A DNA stretch of 64,000 nt from Corynebacterium minutissimum (GTDB lineage Bacteria > Actinomycetota > Actinomycetes > Mycobacteriales > Mycobacteriaceae), in the NCBI RefSeq assembly GCF_000988205.1, contig NZ_LAYQ01000001.1:333416-397415 (forward strand), read 5' to 3'. Shown here one piece after another: positions 20,087 to 31,024 of this stretch. Below the pieces are notes generated by a model that was given only the letters and a program-made list of their open reading frames with translations, ran no database searches and was not told where the DNA came from. A program made the position numbers and the translations under genes. Each line of letters starts with the position of its first letter. Position 1 is the stretch's first letter.

Positions 20087-22059
20087 ATGGCGTCTACCAC
20101 CGCCGAAGGTTCCCAGTCCACGCTCCGCGAGCTCACGCTGCGCGGCATCATCATTGGTGGGCTCATCACTCTTATCTTTACCGCCGCCAACGTGTATCTG
20201 GGCCTCAAGGTGGGCCTGACGTTTGCCACGTCCATTCCTGCCGCCGTGATTTCCATGGCGGTGCTGCGCCGTTTTGCCGGGCACAACATCAAAGAAAACA
20301 ACATCGTGCAGACCATCGCCTCTGCGGCCGGCACGTTGTCCGCGATCATCTTCGTGCTCCCAGGCTTGGTCATGGTGGGCTACTGGCAGGGATTTTCCTT
20401 CATCGATACCGCCGCGGTGTGCGCCATCGGCGGTGTGCTCGGCGTGATGTACTCCATTCCGTTGCGCCGTGCGCTGGTGACGGGCTCGGACCTGCCCTAT
20501 CCGGAAGGCGTGGCCGCGGCGGAGGTCCTCAAGGTGGGCGATAGCACCGGTGAGGAGGGCGAGGCCGCCCACGAAGAGAACACGAAGGGCCTGCACGTCA
20601 TCCTCTTTGGCGGCATCCTTTCTGCCGTCATGGCACTGCTGGCGGCTATGAAGCAGCCGCCTCCGAGGTGGCCACCTACTTCAAGCTGGGCCCTGGCGCG
20701 ACGACGCTGGGTAGCTCCCTCTCGCTGGCGCTGGTCGGCGTGGGTCACCTCGTGGGCTTGGCCGTGGGTATTGCCATGCTCGTCGGCGTGGTCATCTCCT
20801 ACCTCATCCTGCTGCCCATCCTCACCGGTGGTGAGGGGCTGGGTGATCCGGCCACGCTCATGGACACTGTTGATTCCGTCTTCTCCGGCCGGATTCGTTT
20901 CATCGGCGTGGGCACCATGGCTATCGCCGCGATCTGGACGCTGATCAAGATCACCGGTCCGATTGCCAAGGGCATGGCTGAGTCCTTCGCCTCCTCCCGT
21001 GACCGCAAGGGCGGCCAGCAGGTAGCGGTGGAGGAGCGCGATATTCCGGCGCCCTATGTCATTGGCACCATCCTGGTCTTGATGATTCCGATTGGTCTGC
21101 TGCTGTGGAACTTCGTGCGCGGCACCGATATTCACGACCACATGGCCGTCCTCATCACGGTCTCCGTACTCTTCACCTTGCTCGTGGGCCTGATCATCGC
21201 ATCGGTGTGTGGCTACATGGCTGGCCTCATCGGTGCCTCCAACTCGCCGATTTCCTCCATCGGCATCATCGCGGTCATCGCTGCCGCGCTGATTATTGCC
21301 GCCGTGACCCGCGGAACGGACGCGGAGCCGCTGTCGCTGGTGGCCTACACGCTGTTTACTGCGGCCATTGTTTTCGGTATCGCGACCATTTCCAACGACA
21401 ACCTGCAGGACCTCAAGACCGGTCAGCTGGTCGGCGCGACGCCGTGGAAGCAGCAGGTAGCGCTCATCATCGGTGTCCTCTTCGGTTCCCTGGTGATTCC
21501 GCCAATTCTGCAGGTCATGCTCACCGGCTTCGGCTTCCAAGGCATGGAAGGCGCTGGTGAGGACGCGCTGGCTGCACCGCAGGCCGCGCTGATGTCTTCG
21601 GTGGCCTCCGGTATTTTCGATAACTCTTTGCCGTGGGATCTCATCGGTCTGGGCGCGGCGATTGGTGCCGTCATCATCATCGTGGACGAGTGCCTGCGCC
21701 ACTTCACTGACAAGTACTCCCTGTCCCCGCTGGCCGTGGGCATGGGCATGTACCTGCCGGCAGCCATCACCATTGTGGTGCCGATCGGTGCGTTCTTGGG
21801 CTACTTCTACAACCGGTGGGCGGCCCGCCAGTCCAAGCCGGACTTTGCCAAGCGCATGGGCACGCTGTTGGCCACCGGCCTCATCGTGGGTGAGTCGCTC
21901 TTCGGCGTGGTCAATGCGGGCATCATCGCGGCGTCGGGCGGCGATTCCCCGCTGGAGATCTTCGAGGGCGGCACGGCAGCCAAGTTCGTGGGCGTCATCC
22001 TCTTCGTTGCCGGCATTGCCGCGGCGTATAAGTGGACGGCGAAGAAGGCTGCGTCCTAA
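20087..22059 (+). CDS. OPT family oligopeptide transporter (frameshifted here)
   Basis: A polytopic membrane protein of about 657 residues of the OPT family. The N-terminal helices include TAANVYLGLKVGLTFATSIP (the OPT start motif) and GSDLPYPEGVAAAEVL. The frame breaks at about 20653: adding one G gives AAMKAAASEVATYFKLGPGA and joins the two halves. The C-terminal half holds the remaining helices through AAYKWTAKKAAS. OPT proteins import oligopeptides or metal-siderophore complexes using the proton gradient. It is followed by a hairpin terminator at 22118. Confidence 0.87.
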
Positions 22060-22117
22060 GAGCGACAGGGACTTCGTTGTGACGGGCGGTTCGATCTAGC
22101 GGGCAGTTTACTTTGAT

Positions 22118-22139
22118 GGGCGGTGCTTTCGCACCGCCC
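22118..22139 (+). terminator. Rho-independent terminator after the OPT gene
   Basis: GGGCGGTGC and GCACCGCCC form a perfect 9-bp stem around a TTTC loop, 59 bases after the transporter stop. The following sequence is only moderately T-rich. It separates the OPT gene from groEL. Confidence 0.7.
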
Positions 22140-22153
22140 GTTCGTGTTGAATC

Positions 22154-22182
22154 TTGCAGTCGGTAGGTCTGAGTGCCAGAAT
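22154..22182 (+). promoter_or_regulatory. Candidate sigma-A promoter of groEL
   Basis: TTGCAG at 22154-22159 and CAGAAT at 22177-22182 are separated by 17 bases and sit directly in front of the CIRCE operator, the layout expected for an HrcA-repressed promoter. The -10 match is imperfect, so the assignment is tentative. Confidence 0.4.
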
Positions 22183-22187
22183 GGTCG

Positions 22188-22214
22188 CTAGCACTTCCAC
22201 ATGGCAAGTGCCAG
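22188..22214. promoter_or_regulatory. CIRCE operator (HrcA binding site)
   Basis: CTAGCACTT, nine bases, then AAGTGCCAG: an inverted repeat with exactly the 9-9-9 spacing of CIRCE (TTAGCACTC-N9-GAGTGCTAA), located about 125 bases before groEL. HrcA binding here would repress groEL until heat shock. A further GAGTGCCAG half-site lies at 22171-22179, eight bases upstream and also able to pair with CTAGCACTT. Confidence 0.85.
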
Positions 22215-22302
22215 AAATGAATCAAAATCATCTATGTGGTTGGGGCTGGAGAACACTCGCCAGCCGTGCCGTCGCGGGCGTCCGTCATAGATCCAGACGT
22301 GA

Positions 22303-23985
<1,683 letters not shown>

Positions 23986-24036
23986 TGCTTAGCTCCCCGG
24001 ACTGAGGCGTCTCGCGGCCGCAGCCAGTAGCAAAAC

Positions 24037-24070
24037 GAACGCTCCCCACGGTCAACCGTGGGGAGCGTTC
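24037..24070 (+). terminator. Strong hairpin terminator after groEL
   Basis: GAACGCTCCCCACGG pairs perfectly over 15 bp with CCGTGGGGAGCGTTC around a TCAA loop, followed by TCTGTTCT. It begins 51 bases after the groEL stop and isolates groEL from porH. Confidence 0.9.
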
Positions 24071-24100
24071 TCTGTTCTGAGACCTTTTTGTGTCCTTGCA

Positions 24101-24119
24101 CTACCCCGGATGGGGGTAG
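24101..24119. promoter_or_regulatory. Inverted repeat resembling a CsoR-type operator
   Basis: CTACCCC, five bases, GGGGTAG. The TACCCC/GGGGTA arrangement resembles operators of the CsoR/RcnR metal-sensor family. No copper gene is seen in the window, and the site is 360 bases from porH, so function is open. Confidence 0.35.
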
Positions 24120-24362
24120 GCGAGCATGTTCTTGCGGAAAATATTTCTCGCTTTTACTTTGTTTGTCAGGCCTATGAATCGCTAGTGGAGGGGCTAGCGT
24201 TACGTTCTGTGGAAAATTTCTTGGAGCCTCGCGCCTGATGCTGTTTATTTCCGCAGTTAGGGGCGTTGTTGCTGGTTAGGTTAAGGTCGAGTGAATAAAT
24301 AACGCTCGTTGCATGCTTGAACCGCAATACTCTTCATTCGAAAAATTAACTCGCCTAAACGC

Positions 24363-24391
24363 TTGCAAAGTTGGGGAGGTGTGCCAAAATA
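24363..24391 (+). promoter_or_regulatory. Candidate promoter of porH-porA
   Basis: TTGCAA at 24363-24368 and AAAATA at 24386-24391 with a 17-base spacer, about 90 bases before the porH start. This would give a leader of about 80 bases, plausible for a very abundant porin mRNA. Assigned by eye only. Confidence 0.45.
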
Positions 24392-24479
24392 GTTTCTTGT
24401 GACGCCCGCTGAGGGTGTCTGCAAAACCGCAAACCCCTCCGGGCACTTCTGAGTCCGGACTTCACAAAAGGAGACCATA

Positions 24480-24659
24480 ATGGATCTTTCTTTCGTTGCT
24501 GATCAGCTGGGCAACTTCGCTGACTTCGCTTCCGGCATCAAGAACCTCTTCCAGGGCTTCGCTAAGGCTTTCGACATCATCGCTGGTGCTGCTACCGCTG
24601 ACTCCGTTGAGGTAACCCCGGACACCTCCAAGCTGGACGCCCTGTCCTCCACGAAGTAA
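24480..24659 (+). CDS. porH: Outer-membrane porin subunit PorH
   Basis: A 59-residue acidic, amphipathic alpha-helical peptide beginning MDLSFVADQLGNFADF and ending LDALSSTK, without a signal peptide. PorH and PorA of Corynebacterium are of this kind: very short, exported by an unknown route, O-mycoloylated, and together forming the main cation-selective channel of the mycolate outer membrane. The location between groEL and ppk2, followed by porA, matches the C. glutamicum order. The ribosome binding site AAAAGGAG is strong. A small hairpin separates it from porA. Confidence 0.88.
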   Translation: MDLSFVADQLGNFADFASGIKNLFQGFAKAFDIIAGAATADSVEVTPDTSKLDALSSTK

Positions 24660-24663
24660 TCTT

Positions 24664-24684
24664 GTGCCCTTCTGAAGGGCGCAC
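24664..24684 (+). terminator. Small hairpin between porH and porA
   Basis: GTGCCCTTC and GAAGGGCGCAC can fold just after the porH stop without a T-tract. It may act as a partial terminator or an mRNA-stability element that adjusts the porH to porA ratio; this is inference. Confidence 0.4.
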
Positions 24685-24721
24685 TTAATACACACACTTT
24701 CAATCCCAAGGAGATTTTAAA

Positions 24722-24826
24722 ATGGAAACCCTGTCTTCCACCGGCATCTTCGGCCTCATCCTGCCGCTTCTCTACGCTCTGGGCGACGCTGCTTCCGGCG
24801 CCAAGAAGCTGATCGGCCTGCTCTAA
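24722..24826 (+). CDS. porA: Outer-membrane porin subunit PorA
   Basis: A 34-residue peptide (METLSSTGIFGLILPLL start, GAKKLIGLL end), shorter than the roughly 45 residues of C. glutamicum PorA but of the same kind: no signal peptide, one amphipathic helix, immediately after porH and before ppk2. AAGGAG lies at good distance upstream and a terminator follows. Partner of PorH in the cell-wall channel. At 34 codons it falls below the length cut-off of most gene finders, so it is easily missed. Confidence 0.8.
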   Translation: METLSSTGIFGLILPLLYALGDAASGAKKLIGLL

Positions 24827-24857
24827 GCAGCACGCTGTTCACGCAGAACTAAGCGTT

Positions 24858-24890
24858 AACCCCGCTGACCCACTTTGGGCAGCGGGGTTT
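24858..24890 (+). terminator. Terminator of the porH-porA operon
   Basis: AACCCCGCTG pairs with CAGCGGGGTT, with further CCCA/TGGG pairing inside, followed by TCTCATTTC. It lies 31 bases after the porA stop. Confidence 0.85.
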
Positions 24891-24921
24891 CTCATTTCTA
24901 TAACCCTGACCGGCTAGTGCA

Positions 24922-25000
24922 GCGACGCGGTACGTTTTCGCAAACATGCTCTTAGGATCATGCGCTTTCCGAGCCTTGAATGCGAAAACGTACCGTCGCG
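24922..25000. repeat. 79-bp inverted repeat in the porA-ppk2 gap
   Basis: The arms GCGACGCGGTACGTTTTCGCA (24922-24942) and the complement of TGCGAAAACGTACCGTCGCG (24981-25000) match except for one inserted base, around a loop of 38 bases. It differs from the GTTTCGATCAA family but is right beside a member of it. The 24827-25183 gap otherwise holds only the porA terminator and the repeat at 25014. Confidence 0.7.
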
Positions 25001-25013
25001 TAAGCAGGGCGGG

Positions 25014-25077
25014 TACGGATCGATCAATTAAGGCCCCAGATCTTCGAGTTTTGGGGGCACTATTTGTGAGAAACGTA
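25014..25077. repeat. Degenerate unit of the interspersed palindrome family
   Basis: CGATCAATTAAGGCCCC on the left and GGGGGCACTATTTGTGAGAAACGT on the right correspond to the two arms of the units at 10538 and 39648. The right arm has lost the GATC core, so this copy looks decayed. Confidence 0.65.
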
Positions 25078-25183
25078 CATTCTGGGCTGCTGCTGACGCC
25101 CGTCTTCCACGACGGGGGTAAATTGGGCGGCGGCAACCAGTTTTATCGCGCCGGATGCCTGTTTCATAGATAGAATTATTGGC

Positions 25184-26083
25184 ATGGCTGACATTAAAGA
25201 CGACGAACTCCCCGAGATCGACCTTGCGCAGACCGACGGCTACGTCGTCGATGACTCCGATGAAGACGATCCCACGCTCATCATGCCGGATGGCTCGCCG
25301 GTTGAGACTTGGCGCGAGAACTACCCATACGAAGAGCGCATGACGCGCGATGAGTACGAGTCCATCAAGCGCTCCCTGCAGATCGAGCTGTTGAAGTGGC
25401 AGAACTGGACCAAGGAAACCGGCCAGCGCCACATTATCCTCTTTGAAGGCCGCGATGCCGCAGGCAAGGGCGGCACCATCAAGCGTTTCAATGAGCACCT
25501 CAACCCGCGTGGTGCCCGCACCGTAGCGCTGGAGAAGCCGTCCCCGCGCGAATCCACGTCGTGGTACTTCCAGCGCTATATTCAGCACTTCCCGTGCGGT
25601 GGTGAAATCGTCTTCTTTGACCGCTCCTGGTACAACCGCTCCGGCGTGGAGCGCGTCATGGGCTTCTGTACGGAATCCCAGCACGCAGAGTTCCTGCGCG
25701 AGGTTCCGATGCTGGAGAACATGATTCTCGGCTCCGGCATTTCGCTGACTAAGTTGTGGTTCTCCGTGACCCGCAAGGAGCAGCGCACCCGCTTCGCCAT
25801 CCGCCAGATCGACCCGGTCCGTCAGTGGAAGCTTTCGCCCATGGACTTGGCCTCTCTGGATAAGTGGGATGATTACACCCGCGCCAAGGAGGAGCAGTTC
25901 CGTTACACCGATACTGAAGAGTCTCCGTGGATCACCATCAAGTCCAACGACAAGAAGCGTGCCCGCATTAACGCGATGCGCTACGTGCTCTCCAAGTTTG
26001 AGTACACCAACAAGGACCACGAGCTCGTTGACCAGGTGGATGACAAGATCGTCAAGCGTGGTCGCGACCAGATCGGTGACTAG
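25184..26083 (+). CDS. ppk2: Polyphosphate kinase 2
   Basis: A 299-residue PPK2-family enzyme that transfers phosphate between polyphosphate and nucleotides. It has the Walker A motif GRDAAGKGGTIKRF near residue 90, the lid segment ALEKPSPRESTSWYFQRY, and Walker B within VFFDRSWYNRSGVERVMGF. An acidic N-terminal stretch of about 45 residues precedes the domain. It is a single-domain PPK2 as in C. glutamicum, where ppk2 also follows the porin genes. The ATG at 25184 fits. A strong terminator follows. Confidence 0.93.
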   Translation: MADIKDDELPEIDLAQTDGYVVDDSDEDDPTLIMPDGSPVETWRENYPYEERMTRDEYESIKRSLQIELLKWQNWTKETGQRHIILFEGRDAAGKGGTIKRFNEHLNPRGARTVALEKPSPRESTSWYFQRYIQHFPCGGEIVFFDRSWYNRSGVERVMGFCTESQHAEFLREVPMLENMILGSGISLTKLWFSVTRKEQRTRFAIRQIDPVRQWKLSPMDLASLDKWDDYTRAKEEQFRYTDTEESPWITIKSNDKKRARINAMRYVLSKFEYTNKDHELVDQVDDKIVKRGRDQIGD

Positions 26084-26141
26084 TCACGTCACATTGACCG
26101 CTCATTAGCGGCTCGCGAATTTGCGCCAGGCATAAAGAGAA

Positions 26142-26167
26142 GAGGCGGCAGGAAATCCTGCCGCCTC
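26142..26167. terminator. Bidirectional terminator between ppk2 and the synthetase gene
   Basis: GAGGCGGCAGG and CCTGCCGCCTC form an 11-bp stem around AAAT. It is followed by CTTTCTTT on the top strand and preceded by AAAGAGAA, giving T-rich sequence on the bottom strand, so it can serve both convergent genes. Confidence 0.85.
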
Positions 26168-26181
26168 CTTTCTTTGCCTAC

Positions 26182-29100
26182 CTAGTGTTTCCAGGGCTCA
26201 ATCGGGTTGCCCTGCCACTCGGAGCTGCTCGGGACTTGGTCGCCGCGCATGACCAGCGAGCCGGGGCCGACGGTGGCCACGCTGCCGATGACTGAAGCAG
26301 GCAGCGCCACCGAATGCGAGCCCAGGGTGGCGCCGGCCTTGATGGTGACGGTATCCAGGCTCATGACGCGGTCCTGGAAGAGGTGCGTTTGCACCACGGT
26401 GCCCGGGCCCACGGATGCGCCTTCGCCCACGAAGCACAGGTCTGTCTCCGGGAACCAATAAGAATCAATCCACGCGCCGCGGCCAATCGTCACGCCCAGC
26501 GCGCGCAGGCCCTGGTTGATCTCACCCATGCCATAGGTGTGGGTGAAGAACCACGGGGCGGCGACCGCCTCTACGAAGGTGTCCTGCAGCTCGTTGAGCC
26601 ACACGAAGGCGGACCACAGCGGGTGGTCGCCGGCGGTCTGCGTGCCCACGCAGATCCACTTGACCGCCACGGTGATCGCCATCGCGATGGCGCCCGCCAC
26701 CATGAGGATGACACCGCCGAGGGCCCAGGCGGCGGCGATGCCGAGGGCGTCGGCAAGCGCGTAAAGCGTTGCAACGTGCCCGCCAGCAGCATGGCCGAGG
26801 TCATCGGCGCCAGTAGGCGCATGGTCTCAATCGCACCACGCGCGGCCTTGACCCCAAAGCCCGGGTTATAGGTGAGGGACTCGCCCTCCACACCGTCCAC
26901 GTGGGCCTCCACGCGGCGCATGCGCTCCGGCGGGGAACCCCACCAGTTGGCACCGGACTTGGTCTTCTTCGGCGTCGAGGACAGCACAGCCACCAGCGAG
27001 TTCTTCGACAGCTTGCGGCCCGGACCGGTGATTCCGGAGTTGCCCACGAAGGAACGCTTGCCCACCTTGGTCTCACCCGTAAGCATCCAGCCGCCGCCGA
27101 GCTCATAGCCGCCGATCATGGTGTCATCCGCCAAGAAGGCGCCGTCCTTGACCTCGGTGAGCTTGGGCACCATGACGGCCGTGGAAATCTCCACGTTCTT
27201 GCCAATTGTGGCGCCCAAGGAGCGCAGCCAGGCCGGGGTGATCTGCGAAGCATAAATGGGGAAGAGCTGCGTGCGGGCCTCGTCCATGAGGCGCTCGATG
27301 GCCCACAGGCGCCAGCCCTTGGCGGAGCGCACCGGTGCCACACCGGGCTTGATACCCAGCGAGAGGATGCGCACGCCCAGCCAGGTTTGCAGCATGAAGG
27401 TGGCAAACGCCGCCAGGGCACCGAGCGGAGCGAAGAAGATAGAGCCGACGTAAGGGGAACCGTCGGTCACCGCGATGAGGGCAACGACCACGGCAGCGCC
27501 CACGGCCAGCGCCACGATGGGCTGGAAGGCCAGCAAGATAGAGGTAGCGCCGTAGATGGCTACCCACCACGGGCGGCGCTTCGGGGCATGCGACGGGAAG
27601 CGGTGCTTGGAGCGGCCCACCTTCTTGGCAGGAGAGCCGGACCAGCGCTGACCGTCCTTGATCTTCTTGCGCCCAGTGACGGTGGAGCCAGCCTCGACGT
27701 GGGCATCCTTGCCCACGACGGTGCCCGGAAGCAGCGTCGAGCGCGCGCCCACGCGGGCACCTTCCTTGACCTCAATGGCGCCGACGTGCAGGATATCGCC
27801 GTCGAGCCAGTAGCCGGAGAGATCGACCTCGGGCTCAATCGCGGCGTGCTTGCCCAAGGTCAGCAGACCCGTCACAGGCGGCAGCGAGTGCAGGTCCACT
27901 CCGCGGCCCATCTTCACTCCCAGCGCGCGGGCATAGTTGTTGACCCACGTAGCGCCCGCGATCGAGCGCGAACCAGAAGCATCCGCCCAGCGCTCCGCTG
28001 CCCAAATACGCAGGTGCGTGGAGCCCCCGCGCGGGTACTCGCCGGGCTTAATGCCGGCGGTGATCAGCCGCGCGCCGAAACCACCGATGGGGATGCGGCC
28101 GATGGGGGTGACAAAGATGACGAGGAGAAGGATGACCAGCCACCACGGCGTGGTCATGGCCCACTCCACGCCCAGCAGGTTCGCCAGGTTGGAGCCCAGT
28201 AGCAGCCAGGCCAGCCACGTCGTGGCGGCCAGCGTCATGATGGGCAGCTGGATGAGAGTCTGCGCGATGCGCGTGCCTGCGCCGACGGGTTTTACCTCGC
28301 GTGCGGGGCCGGCGTCCTCCACGGACTCGGCACCAGCGAGCTGCTCCGCCAGGGATCCCAGGCGCGGGTGGTCGTAGAGATCGCGCACGGCCACGGTGGG
28401 GAAGCGCTCGCGGATGCGGCCGACCAAGGTCGCTGCGGCCAGCGAGGTGCCGCCGAGGGAGAAGAAGTCTGCGTTGACGTCCTCGACGGACACACCCAGG
28501 GTGTCCACCCACAGCTCCGCCAGCCACTGCTCGGTGGGGTTGAGGCCGTCAGCCTCCACGCCCACTCCCGGCAGCGGCCACGGCAGGGCCTTCTTATCCA
28601 CCTTGCCGGAGGTGCGAATCGGCAGCTCATCCATGACGCAGATGCGCGGGACGAGCGCTGCCGGCATGGTCTCCGCTAGGCGGGCGTGTGCCGCTTCGTG
28701 GTCGAACCCGGCATCCGGGTCATCCAGGGAGACGTAGCCGACGAGCACGGACTCGCCGCCCGGCGTCTTCTGCACGGCCACGGCGGAGTTGTACACGTTC
28801 GGGAGCGCGGCGACGTTGGCCTCCACCTCACCGAGCTCGATGCGGCGGCCACCAATCTTGACCTGGTCATCGACGCGGCCCACAAAATACAGGCCGTCCT
28901 CTTCCAGGCGCACGTGGTCGCCGGTGCGGTAGGCACGCTCCCAACCCAGGGACTCCAGCGGCGCGTACTTCTCCGCATCCTTCACCGGGTCCAGGTAGGC
29001 AGCCAGGCCCACGCCACCGATGACGAGCTCGCCCACCTCACCGATGTTCACGGGGACGCCGTGCTTGTCGACGACCACCAGATCCCAACCCTTCAGCGGC

Positions 29101-30148
29101 AACCCAATCGATACCGGCCTGCCGGGCAGCATGCGCTGCGCGCAGGCCACGACGGTGGCCTCGGTGGGGCCGTAGGTATTCCACATTTCGCGGTCCTCGG
29201 TGGCCAGGCGGTCCGTGAGCTCCTGGGAGCAGGCCTCGCCGCCGACGATGAGGAGGCGGATATTATCCAGGGCCTCGGCTGGCCAGAGGCCGGCCAAGGT
29301 CGGCACGGTAGAGACCACCGTGATGTCGCGGCGGATGAGCCAGGGGCCCAAGTCCATGCCGGAGCGCACCAGGGAGCGCGGGGCCGGGACCAGGCAGGCG
29401 CCGTGGCCCCAGGCCAGCCACATTTCCTCGCAGGAGGCGTCGAAGGCCACGGACAGGCCGGCTAGGACGCGGTCGTCCGGGCCGAGGGGGCCGTGCGGGC
29501 TATCCGCCAAAAAGAGGGCAGCTTCGGCGTCCACGAAGGCGGCCGCGGAACGGTGGCTCACGGCCACGCCTTTGGGCTTGCCCGTCGATCCGGAGGTGAA
29601 GATGATCCACGCGGTGTCTTCGGGGCGTGGCTCGTCGAAAAGCGCGCCGTCTCCACCGCCCTTGTCATCGGACGTGCGCCGCGCCTCGCGCAGCATGCGG
29701 AAGCCTCATCGGTGAAGACACCGTCGATGTCGGCTTCGCCGAAGACCATCTCGGCGCGCTCATCGGGGTCGTCGGCGTCGACCGGCACGTAGGCCGCGCC
29801 GGCGGCGAGTGTGGCCAGGATGGCCAGGTAGAGCTCGCGCTTGCCGGAGGTCATGCGGATGCCGATGCGGTCGCCGCGGCGCACACCGCTGGCGTGGAGC
29901 TCGGTGGCCCATGCGGAGACGTCGGCAAGCAGCTCGGCGTAGGTGAGGATCTCACCGTCGTCGAGGGCCGCGGCCTCGGGGTAGTGCTCAGCGGTGGTCT
30001 TAACGATGTCCCACAAGGTGCGCGCGGGGGCGGCCTCGTCGCCGAGGAGGTAGTGCTCGGGGACCTCGGGCATCGCCGGGGTCTCGGGCTCATCGGTGCG
30101 GAGGGCGTGGCGGCCCCCGGTACTAGGAAGGTTTTCGGGCTCTGTCAT
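26182..30148 (-). CDS. Pls/PosA-type non-ribosomal peptide synthetase (two frameshifts here)
   Basis: About 1322 residues when two one-base gaps are bridged. Order: an adenylation domain (IIFTSGSTGKPKGVAVSH, NTYGPTEATV, YRTGDHVRLEEDGLYFVGR), a carrier domain (DFFSLGGTSLAAA, Ser for phosphopantetheine), then about six membrane helices interleaved with three tandem soluble hexapeptide-repeat domains (VGARSTLLPGTVVGKDAHVE, GPGTVVQTHLFQDRV). This matches the single-module synthetases that make homopoly-amino acids such as epsilon-poly-lysine, and relatives of unknown product. Frame breaks are at about 29701 (restoring one base gives DEAFRMLREARR) and about 26766 (leading into LYALADALGIAAAW). The MarR gene ends immediately upstream. 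Product unknown. Confidence 0.85.
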
Positions 30149-30625
30149 TTAAGCATCACCGCTTTCGGTATCAGCGGGTGCGTCCGCCGCGATGATGGCG
30201 GCGGCCAGCTTGCGCAGATGCTTGAGCTGCTTGTTGGTGGATTCGTCGAGGGCTTCGTCCTCGGCCTTCGACACCAGGACGGCAAGCTCCTTGTGGGCTT
30301 TCACGCCCTTCTTGGTGGAGGCAATGATTTGGCGGCGGCGATCTTTGGCATCGCGCTCGCGCTTAACCCAGTTGCGGGACTCCAGGGAATCGAGCAGGCG
30401 CACCATGTCGGAGGCGTCGATGGCCAAGGTCTCCGACAGTGCGGACTGGGAGGACGCGGTCTCCGCAACGAGGCAGGTGAGCACCCAGTACTCGCGCAGG
30501 GTGGTTTGCTGCGTTTGCAGCGCGGCCTCGACGCCTTCGCGGGTGCGGCGGCGGAGGCGCTCCAGCTGGAAGGAGGGGGACTCCAAGAGCGCGGTCGGAA
30601 TGGATACAGAATTCAATGAAGGCAT
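30149..30625 (-). CDS. MarR family transcriptional regulator
   Basis: A 158-residue winged-helix protein: the helix-turn-helix segment SQSALSETLAIDASDMVRLL is followed by the wing WVKRERDAKDRRRQIIAST, typical of MarR. Its stop touches the ATG of the synthetase gene with no gap, so regulator and synthetase form one operon, and it probably controls that operon in response to a small molecule. Autoregulation is inferred. It starts at 30625. Confidence 0.88.
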   Translation of the reverse strand: MPSLNSVSIPTALLESPSFQLERLRRRTREGVEAALQTQQTTLREYWVLTCLVAETASSQSALSETLAIDASDMVRLLDSLESRNWVKRERDAKDRRRQIIASTKKGVKAHKELAVLVSKAEDEALDESTNKQLKHLRKLAAAIIAADAPADTESGDA

Positions 30626-30685
30626 GCCGACGATACTACGCGCCTAAGGTGGCAAACTTAAATCATGGGTTGTGGCCCATTAGTT

Positions 30686-31015
30686 TCAGGCTGAGGCTAG
30701 CTTCTGCACGATGAGTGTGTTGAGAGAAACGCCTTCCCGTTCTGCTTCGATGGTTAGGTCTCGGTGAAGTGACTGAGGTATGCGGAGGTTGAACTTCCCC
30801 GAAAAGCTTCGCTGCCCGAATGGTTCCGGGATGCGTTCATTGTTGCGTTGCATATCTTCTAGAGTTTCTTCGACGACGCTGCGCAACTCGGCTTCTGCGG
30901 TGGCCGCGGTTGTGTCCAGCCATGACAGGGAAGGGAACTCTAGGACTGTGGCAACGAATTCTCCATCTTCTTCGGACCACGCGGTTTGGTAGGTGTATTT
31001 GTCTGCGAGGTTCAT
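30686..31015 (-). CDS. hicB: HicB family antitoxin
   Basis: A 109-residue protein with an N-terminal HicB fold (YTYQTAWSEEDGEFVATVLE, FPSLSWLDTT) and a C-terminal ribbon-helix-helix DNA-binding segment (FNLRIPQSLHRDLTIEAERE). HicB neutralises the RNase HicA and represses its own promoter. Here the toxin gene just upstream is reduced to a 32-codon fragment, so HicB is an orphan antitoxin. The ribosome binding site GGAG lies between the fragment's stop and the ATG. Base composition is lower in GC than the neighbours. Confidence 0.87.
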   Translation of the reverse strand: MNLADKYTYQTAWSEEDGEFVATVLEFPSLSWLDTTAATAEAELRSVVEETLEDMQRNNERIPEPFGQRSFSGKFNLRIPQSLHRDLTIEAEREGVSLNTLIVQKLASA

Positions 31016-31024
31016 GATCTGCTC

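Larger units (their letters stand above)
24071..24479 (+). other. Intergenic leader region upstream of porH
   Basis: A stretch of 409 bases, more AT-rich than its surroundings, with no convincing gene. It holds a TACCCC/GGGGTA inverted repeat at 24101-24119, a candidate promoter at 24363-24391 and the porH ribosome binding site (AAAAGGAG). A 19-codon frame at 24126-24185 (MFLRKIFLAFTLFV start) exists but lacks a convincing ribosome binding site and is not called. Confidence 0.6.

Noticed and set aside
24126-24185. A 19-codon frame with a hydrophobic, basic start in the groEL-porH gap
   Set aside because: No convincing ribosome binding site and it could easily arise by chance in an AT-richer stretch; mentioned only within the region description.
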